From the NCBI GenBank assembly GCA_020852035.1, contig JADZBR010000308.1, positions 1-9,284 of the forward strand: a stretch of 9,284 bases of DNA, in the 5' to 3' direction. Below, piece after piece: positions 5,232-9,284 of this stretch (position 1 is its first letter; the number at the start of each line of letters is the position of its first letter). The translations under genes were made by a program, and so were the position numbers. A model generated the notes under the pieces. It had not been told where the DNA came from and searched no databases. It saw only the letters and a program-made list of their open reading frames with translations. The DNA is from Caulobacteraceae bacterium. Lineage in GTDB: Bacteria; Pseudomonadota; Alphaproteobacteria; Caulobacterales; Caulobacteraceae.

Positions 5232-7475
5232 TTGTCCGATCCTCCTTCCAGCCCCGAACCTCGGCCCGAGCTCGGCCGCCGGCAGGTCCCGCCGCCGGCG
5301 CCGCCGCGCCATCCGCCGCGCAAGGGCGGGGGCCTCTGGTGGAAGCTGCCGCTGCTCGGCCTCGTCACCCTCGGCGCGGTCGCCGCCGGCGGCGTGCTCT
5401 GGGTGCAGATGACCTACCTCTCGGACGTGCCGCCCATCCCGCCGGCCGAGCAGCTGTGGGCCGTCAACCGCCAGCCGGGCATGACCTTCCTCGACAAGGA
5501 CGGCGAGCTGATCGCCCACCGCGGCCCGATCAACGGCCGCCGGGTCACCCTGGACGAGTTGCCGCCCTTCGTGCCCCAAGCCTTCCTCGCCGCCGAGGAC
5601 CGCCGCTACTACGAGCACGGCCCCGTCGACCTGAGGGGCATCGTCCGCGCCGTGCGCGCCAACGCCCGCGCCGGCCGCACCGTGCAGGGCGCCTCCACCC
5701 TCACCCAGCAGCTCGCCCGCACCCTCCTGCTCAACAACGAGCAGACCCTGAAGCGCAAGGCCCACGAGGCGGTCATCGCCTGGCGCCTGGAGGAGATGCT
5801 GGGCAAGGACGGGGTGCTGGAGCTCTACCTCAACCGCACCTTCTTCGGCGCCAGGGCCTATGGCCTGGAAGCCGCCGCCCAGACCTATTTCTCCAAACCC
5901 GCCAGCCAGCTCACCCTCGGCGAAGCCGCGCTCCTCGCCGCCCTGCCCAAGGCCCCCAGCCGCCTGGCCCTCACCAAGGACTACGACGCGGCCTGGGCCC
6001 GCGCCTCGAAGATCCTCGGGACCATGCGCGACATGGGCTGGATCACCCCGGCCGCCTATCGCCAGGCGATGGCCGAGCCGCCGCCGCTGAAGCCGCGCGA
6101 GCCACTCTCGGAAGGGGACCTGGCCTGGGCGCTCGACATGGCCGCCGAACAGGCCGTCAAGATGGCCCCCGGCAGCCCCGACCTAACCCTCAAGCTGACC
6201 GTCGATCCCAGGCTGCAGGCCGTGGCGCAGGAGACCGTCCGCAGCGTGATCGCCAGCCAGGGCCGTCGCCGCCGCGCCACCCAGGCCGCCCTCGTCGCCC
6301 TCGCCCCCGACGGCGCCATCCGCGCCGTGGTCGGGGGCGTGGACCACGACAAGAGCCCCTTCAACCGCGCCACCCAGGCCCTGCGCCAGCCCGGCTCGGC
6401 CTTCAAGCCGCTGGTCTACGCCGCCGCCCTGGAGGCCGGGGTCACCCCCGGCGACACCGTCACCGACAGCGTCGTGCGCGTCGGCCAGTGGAGCCCGGAG
6501 AACTATGGCGGCGGCCGCTACGGCGCCATGACCGTCGAACGGGCGCTGGCCCTCTCGGTCAACACCATCGCCGTCAAGCTGGCCCAGAAGGCCGGCCTCG
6601 ACAGCGTCTCGGCCCTGGCCCGCCGCTTCGGCATCGACAACATCCCGCCCCGCCCCGGCCCCTCGATCGCGCTCGGCGCCTACGAGGTGACGGTGCTCAA
6701 GCTCGCCGGCGCCTACCAGGTCCTGCAGACCGGCGGCTCCAAGACCGAGCCCTATCTGATCGCTGAGATCACCGACGCCCGCGGGCAGGTGATCTACCAG
6801 CGCCCGGCGCGCGGCCCGGTGCCCACCTTCCACGTCTACCAGGCCAGCCAGATGGTGCGGATGATGGAAGGGGTGATCCGCCCCGGCGGCACCGGCTACC
6901 GCGCCGCCCTCGGCCGCCCGGCCGCCGCCAAGACCGGCACCAGCCAGGACTGGCGCGACGCCTGGTTCGTCGGCTTCACCCCCGACTGGCTCTGCGCGGT
7001 GTGGGTCGGCAACGACGACAACCGCTCGATGGCCAAGGTGGTCGGCGGCGAGATCCCCGCCGACATCTGGAAGCGCTTCATGCTCAAGGCCCACGAGGGG
7101 ATCGAACCGCACGACTTCACCTGGATGGTCCCCGACGCCGCCCCGCCGCCCGGCTACGACGCCGGCGCGGAGGAGGCCAGCTTCACCGAAGACGAGGGCT
7201 ACCGCGAGGAGGACTTCGCCCCCTACGACGCCGAAGGCCCGCTGCCCGACGAGCACCGCTTCGACGAACCGCCGCCGGAGGAGCCCCCGCCGCCGCCCTG
7301 GCAGGAGCCCCGCCCCTGGCAGCGCCGCGCCGAACTGCCGCCCGAGCCCCGCCCCATGTGGCGCGAGCGCCCCCGCCGCGAGGAGCGCTACGTCGAGGAG
7401 CCGCCGCCCCCCGAGCCCGAGTCCTACCGCAGCCCCTACGGCCCCGACGAACCGCAGCGGCGCTATCGCTACTGA
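5232..7475 (+). CDS. Class A bifunctional penicillin-binding protein (GT51 transglycosylase + transpeptidase)
   Basis: This inner-membrane enzyme polymerises lipid II into glycan strands and cross-links the peptides. Order along 747 residues: a Pro-rich cytoplasmic tail (1-36), one membrane span (about 37-58), then the GT51 domain with AAEDRRYYEHGPVDLRG (catalytic Glu122), GASTLTQQLA (153-162) and the RKAHE...LELYLNRTFFG region (175-206). The transpeptidase domain has SxxK at S389-K392 (PGSAFKP), SxN at S442-N444 and KTGT at 567-570. All catalytic motifs are intact. Residues after about 630 form a disordered tail rich in Pro, Glu, Asp and Arg. It lacks the extra C-terminal domain of E. coli PBP1C. 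The start is TTG 5232, the first start-type codon after the in-frame stop at 5196 and the only one before the membrane span; no clear Shine-Dalgarno is visible, so leaderless translation is possible. It is probably the counterpart of Caulobacter PbpC, which bactofilins recruit to the stalked pole, but that orthology rests on remembered gene neighbourhood. Confidence 0.95.
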   Translation: MSDPPSSPEPRPELGRRQVPPPAPPRHPPRKGGGLWWKLPLLGLVTLGAVAAGGVLWVQMTYLSDVPPIPPAEQLWAVNRQPGMTFLDKDGELIAHRGPINGRRVTLDELPPFVPQAFLAAEDRRYYEHGPVDLRGIVRAVRANARAGRTVQGASTLTQQLARTLLLNNEQTLKRKAHEAVIAWRLEEMLGKDGVLELYLNRTFFGARAYGLEAAAQTYFSKPASQLTLGEAALLAALPKAPSRLALTKDYDAAWARASKILGTMRDMGWITPAAYRQAMAEPPPLKPREPLSEGDLAWALDMAAEQAVKMAPGSPDLTLKLTVDPRLQAVAQETVRSVIASQGRRRRATQAALVALAPDGAIRAVVGGVDHDKSPFNRATQALRQPGSAFKPLVYAAALEAGVTPGDTVTDSVVRVGQWSPENYGGGRYGAMTVERALALSVNTIAVKLAQKAGLDSVSALARRFGIDNIPPRPGPSIALGAYEVTVLKLAGAYQVLQTGGSKTEPYLIAEITDARGQVIYQRPARGPVPTFHVYQASQMVRMMEGVIRPGGTGYRAALGRPAAAKTGTSQDWRDAWFVGFTPDWLCAVWVGNDDNRSMAKVVGGEIPADIWKRFMLKAHEGIEPHDFTWMVPDAAPPPGYDAGAEEASFTEDEGYREEDFAPYDAEGPLPDEHRFDEPPPEEPPPPPWQEPRPWQRRAELPPEPRPMWRERPRREERYVEEPPPPEPESYRSPYGPDEPQRRYRY

Positions 7476-7483
7476 GGCCAAAT

Positions 7484-7503
7484 CCTCCCCGCGCGCGGGG
7501 AGG
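7484..7503. terminator. Perfect 20-bp palindrome between convergent genes, possible bidirectional terminator
   Basis: The sequence cctccccgcg followed by its exact reverse complement cgcggggagg occupies most of the 38 bp between the PBP stop (7475) and the hydrolase stop (7514). The stem is very GC-rich and would fold on both transcripts. There is no clear U-run on either side, so intrinsic termination is plausible rather than certain. It may equally be a minimal member of the intergenic hairpin repeats seen elsewhere in the window. Confidence 0.5.
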
Positions 7504-7513
7504 GTTAGAGCCG

Positions 7514-8452
7514 CTATCCCAGGAACCGCCCCACCGCCGCCTTCAGGTCGCGGTCGGCCTGCTGCGAGACCCGCGCGCCCTGCGCGAACTGGAAGGCGTG
7601 GATCGCGCCCGGATAGACGTGCAGCTCGGTCGGCACGCCGGCCGCGATCAGCCGCCGCGCGTAGTCCAGGTTCTCCTCCAGGAAGAGGTCCAGCGCGCCG
7701 GTGGCCAGGAAGGTCGGCGGCAGGGCCGCCAGGCTCCCCGCCCGCGACGGCGAGAACCAGCCCAGCCGCGCATCGTCCAGCCCATAGTCGCCACGCAGGC
7801 ACGCCCAGCCGAACTGGTTGAAGGCCCGCGTCCAGATGAACTCGCCGGTCGCCGGATTGTCCACCGGCGCCTCGGGCGAGCCGGTGCGGTGGTCGATCAT
7901 CGGATAGATCAGGACCTGCGCGGCCAGGCTGAACTCGCCGCGGTCGCGCACCATCTGCGCCAGCGCCGCGGCCAGGCCGCCGCCGGCGCTCTCGCCCATG
8001 ACGATGATCCGCGCCGGATCGACACCCAGCGCATCGGCGTGCGCCACCAGCCAGGCCAGCCCCGCGTAGCAGTCCTCCTGCGGCCCGGGGAACGGCGCCT
8101 CCGGCGCCAGCCGGTAGTCCACCGAGACGCCCACCGCGTCATTGGGGAGCAGCAGCGAGGGCAACAGGAGCCTGGCGATGTCGGTATTGCCCATCACCAT
8201 CCCGCCGCCGTGGATGTGCAGGATCGCCGCCCGCCGCCGGTTCCCGCTCTGCGGGTTGAACACCAGCAGCGGCACGTCCGGCGCCCCGTCGCGGCCCGGC
8301 GCGACCGCCGCCTGCCCCGGCAGGGCGGGATCGTCCGGGATGGGGACCCGCGCCGCCCGCGCCTCGGCCAGGTTGCCGTGGTTCAGCTCGGCGCGCTGCA
8401 TCAGCTCCAGGATCGGCGCGACCTCGGGGTCGACCAGGTGGCGGGTGGACAT
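7514..8452 (-). CDS. Alpha/beta hydrolase fold-3 (HSL family) esterase/lipase
   Basis: This 312-residue protein belongs to the hormone-sensitive-lipase type of serine esterases, which hydrolyse carboxylic esters, usually short-acyl ones. The oxyanion-hole motif HGGG is at 81-84. The nucleophile elbow GESAG is at 153-157, with Ser155. The expected acid is Asp255 (TGALDLFLEENLDYARRL) and the histidine is His285 (YPGAIHAFQ). VDYRLAPEAPFPGPQEDC (111-128) is also typical of the family. Length is normal and the triad is complete. No signal peptide is seen, so it should be cytosolic; the helical N-terminal ~40 residues form the usual cap. ATG 8452 is preceded by AAGGAG (8467-8462), 9 nt away, which supports the start. 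It is convergent with the PBP gene and divergent from the hemerythrin gene. The physiological substrate cannot be read from the sequence. Confidence 0.95.
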   Translation of the reverse strand: MSTRHLVDPEVAPILELMQRAELNHGNLAEARAARVPIPDDPALPGQAAVAPGRDGAPDVPLLVFNPQSGNRRRAAILHIHGGGMVMGNTDIARLLLPSLLLPNDAVGVSVDYRLAPEAPFPGPQEDCYAGLAWLVAHADALGVDPARIIVMGESAGGGLAAALAQMVRDRGEFSLAAQVLIYPMIDHRTGSPEAPVDNPATGEFIWTRAFNQFGWACLRGDYGLDDARLGWFSPSRAGSLAALPPTFLATGALDLFLEENLDYARRLIAAGVPTELHVYPGAIHAFQFAQGARVSQQADRDLKAAVGRFLG

Positions 8453-8523
8453 GGGCCGGCGCTCCTTCTTCAGCGGCGCCGATGTTCAGCCGGTAAGCGC
8501 CCGCGCCGCAAGGCTGGGCCGTG

Positions 8524-8548
8524 GGAACCGCTCCCGCCGCCGCCAGTT
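8524..8548 (+). promoter_or_regulatory. EcfG-type general-stress promoter candidate upstream of the hemerythrin gene
   Basis: GGAAC at 8524-8528 is followed after 16 nt by AGTT (8545-8548). The alphaproteobacterial EcfG (SigT in Caulobacter) consensus is GGAAC-N16/17-CGTT, so the -35 is exact and the -10 differs at one base. The -10 would lie about 30 nt before the start codon. The following GGGAG (8566-8570) serves as the ribosome binding site, 9 nt from ATG 8580. Resemblance only; the match is short. Confidence 0.45.
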
Positions 8549-8579
8549 TCACCGGCCGAGCCGAAGGGAGATCAGGATT

Positions 8580-9089
8580 ATGGCCGAGAAACAGATGGAT
8601 GCGGTTGCGCTGCTGAAGGCCGACCACCGCAAGGTCGAGGAGATTTTCGCCGAGTTCGAGAAGGCCCGCGGCAAGGACCGCAAGCAAAAGCTCGCCCGCC
8701 AGGCCTGCCTGGAGCTGAAGGTCCACGCCCAGATCGAGGAGGAGATCTTCTATCCCGCCTGCGAGGGCAAGATCGAGGAGGACCTGCTCAAGGAAGCCTA
8801 CGTCGAGCACGACGCGGCCAAACTATTGATCAACGAGATCGAGGCCGGCGGCCCCGACGAGGCCTTCTACGACGCCAAGGTCAAGGTGCTGTCCGAACTC
8901 ATCGAGCACCACGTCAAGGAGGAGGAGCAGCGCCTCGAAGGCATGTTCAGCCAGGCCCGCAAGGCCGGCCTCGACATGGACGAACTCGGCGCGGAACTGG
9001 CCCAGCGCAAGGCCGAGCTGATGGAAGAGGCCAAGGAGCGCGGCCTGCCGCCCGCCCGGCCGGCCACCTTCCAGCACCCCTCCGCCTGA
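8580..9089 (+). CDS. Hemerythrin HHE cation-binding domain protein
   Basis: This 169-residue, highly charged, all-helical protein has the di-iron ligand pattern of bacterial hemerythrins: His16 (KADHRKVEEIF), His49 and Glu53 (VHAQIEEEIFYPA), His77 (YVEHDAAK), and His111 with Glu115 (IEHHVKEEEQRLEGMF). Such proteins bind a non-haem di-iron centre and are linked to oxygen, NO or oxidative-stress handling and iron storage; the exact role of this one is not known. Residues 132-158 continue as a charged helix, followed by a short Pro-rich tail. The protein looks cytosolic. The open frame extends further upstream, but ATG 8580 is chosen because the hemerythrin fold starts directly after it and GGGAG is correctly placed at 8566-8570. 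It diverges from the esterase gene. An EcfG-like promoter at 8524-8548 would place it in the general stress response. Confidence 0.93.
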   Translation: MAEKQMDAVALLKADHRKVEEIFAEFEKARGKDRKQKLARQACLELKVHAQIEEEIFYPACEGKIEEDLLKEAYVEHDAAKLLINEIEAGGPDEAFYDAKVKVLSELIEHHVKEEEQRLEGMFSQARKAGLDMDELGAELAQRKAELMEEAKERGLPPARPATFQHPSA

Positions 9090-9162
9090 GGCTTGACGCC
9101 GTAGCGCGACCTCACGGCTCACCGGCGGTTTGCAGCGCTCGAATGCCGGGTTCGGGCGCCTC

Positions 9163-9284
9163 TTACCTCCCCCGCGAAGCGGCGGGAGGGGGTCCGACCG
9201 CCGAGCGCAGCGAAGAGCGGTTGGTGGAGGGGGCGAGCTGCATCTCAGGGAAGCCCGCGGCGATCATTGCCTTGTGCAGCGCTC
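9163..9284 (-). CDS. 3' end of an unidentified minus-strand gene entering from the right edge
   Basis: On the minus strand one frame is open from the right edge to a TAA at 9163-9165. It reads ALHKAMIAAGFPEMQLAPSTN and then a segment entirely encoded by the hairpin repeat, ending AASRGR. The first 15 or so codons mostly end in G or C and look like genuine coding sequence, whereas the other two minus frames stop within about 40 nt of the edge. I do not recognise the family. If real, the protein's last ~23 residues are supplied by the repeat. The fragment is short, so this is tentative. Confidence 0.35.
   Translation of the reverse strand, partial: ALHKAMIAAGFPEMQLAPSTNRSSLRSAVGPPPAASRGR
9166..9235. 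repeat. Hairpin-type intergenic repeat of a second family
   Basis: An imperfect outer stem is formed by cctcccccgc (9166-9175) and gcgggaggggg (9182-9192). A second stem pairs ccgaccgc (9194-9201) with gcggttgg (9217-9224), enclosing gagcgcagcgaagagc. It ends in gtggagggggcgagc. The structure is similar in style to the repeats at 2739 and 4576, but the sequence differs. It is reminiscent of the abundant palindromic repeats between genes in Caulobacterales. It lies about 75 bp downstream of the hemerythrin stop and could stop transcription from that side. Confidence 0.65.

Noticed and set aside
6183..7802. Minus-strand 539-codon frame opposite the PBP and esterase genes
   Set aside because: It crosses the convergent ends of two well-supported genes and has a Gly/Ala/Val/Arg-rich composition without motifs, typical of a mirror frame in high-GC DNA.
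8142..8579. Upstream in-frame extension of the hemerythrin reading frame
   Set aside because: The extension lies antisense to the esterase N-terminus and looks like shadow sequence; ATG 8580 has a good ribosome binding site and the domain starts there.
9131..9284. 10-bp direct repeat tgcagcgctc at 9131-9140 and 9275-9284 flanking the hairpin repeat, a possible target-site duplication
   Set aside because: The copies lie about 25 bp and 40 bp from the repeat ends, not abutting them, and the second copy ends at the window edge, so chance is likely.

Overview
The window is very GC-rich, has strong G/C bias at third codon positions, and carries an alphaproteobacterial gene complement: gene transfer agent (GTA) genes, a UPF0260/YcgN cysteine-cluster protein next to a bifunctional penicillin-binding protein, and a hemerythrin-domain protein behind an EcfG-like promoter. 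Families of GC-rich hairpin repeats lie between the genes. Together these suggest a Caulobacterales bacterium (Caulobacter/Phenylobacterium-like). That placement is an inference from content and style, not from a search.

Left part (1-4575, minus strand): remains of a GTA/prophage structural cluster. Reading 5'->3' on the minus strand there is an AT-rich promoter region, a small helical protein in the small-terminase (g1) position, and a large terminase with intact ATPase and nuclease motifs. Then, without portal, protease, capsid or tail genes, comes the TIM-barrel part of the baseplate 'megatron' protein (g15), which runs off the left edge. The N-terminal part of that protein is missing. The join is occupied by a ~125-bp palindromic repeat that begins 7 nt after the terminase stop codon. 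The simplest reading is a large internal deletion with one end at the repeat, leaving a GTA that can no longer build particles. Misassembly at a high-copy repeat is the alternative to exclude.

A second, same-orientation copy of that repeat (4576-4715) separates the GTA remnant from host genes, so the two copies bracket the terminase pair.

Middle and right (4721-9284): a UPF0260 protein (minus) and a class A penicillin-binding protein (plus) diverge from a 46-bp spacer. The PBP is convergent with an HSL-type alpha/beta hydrolase (minus), with a perfect 20-bp palindrome between the two stop codons. The hydrolase is divergent from a hemerythrin HHE protein (plus) across a 127-bp intergenic region holding the EcfG-like promoter. 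The last ~120 bases contain a different hairpin repeat and probably the 3' end of a minus-strand gene that enters from the right and terminates inside the repeat. No tRNA, rRNA, CRISPR or transposase gene was seen.
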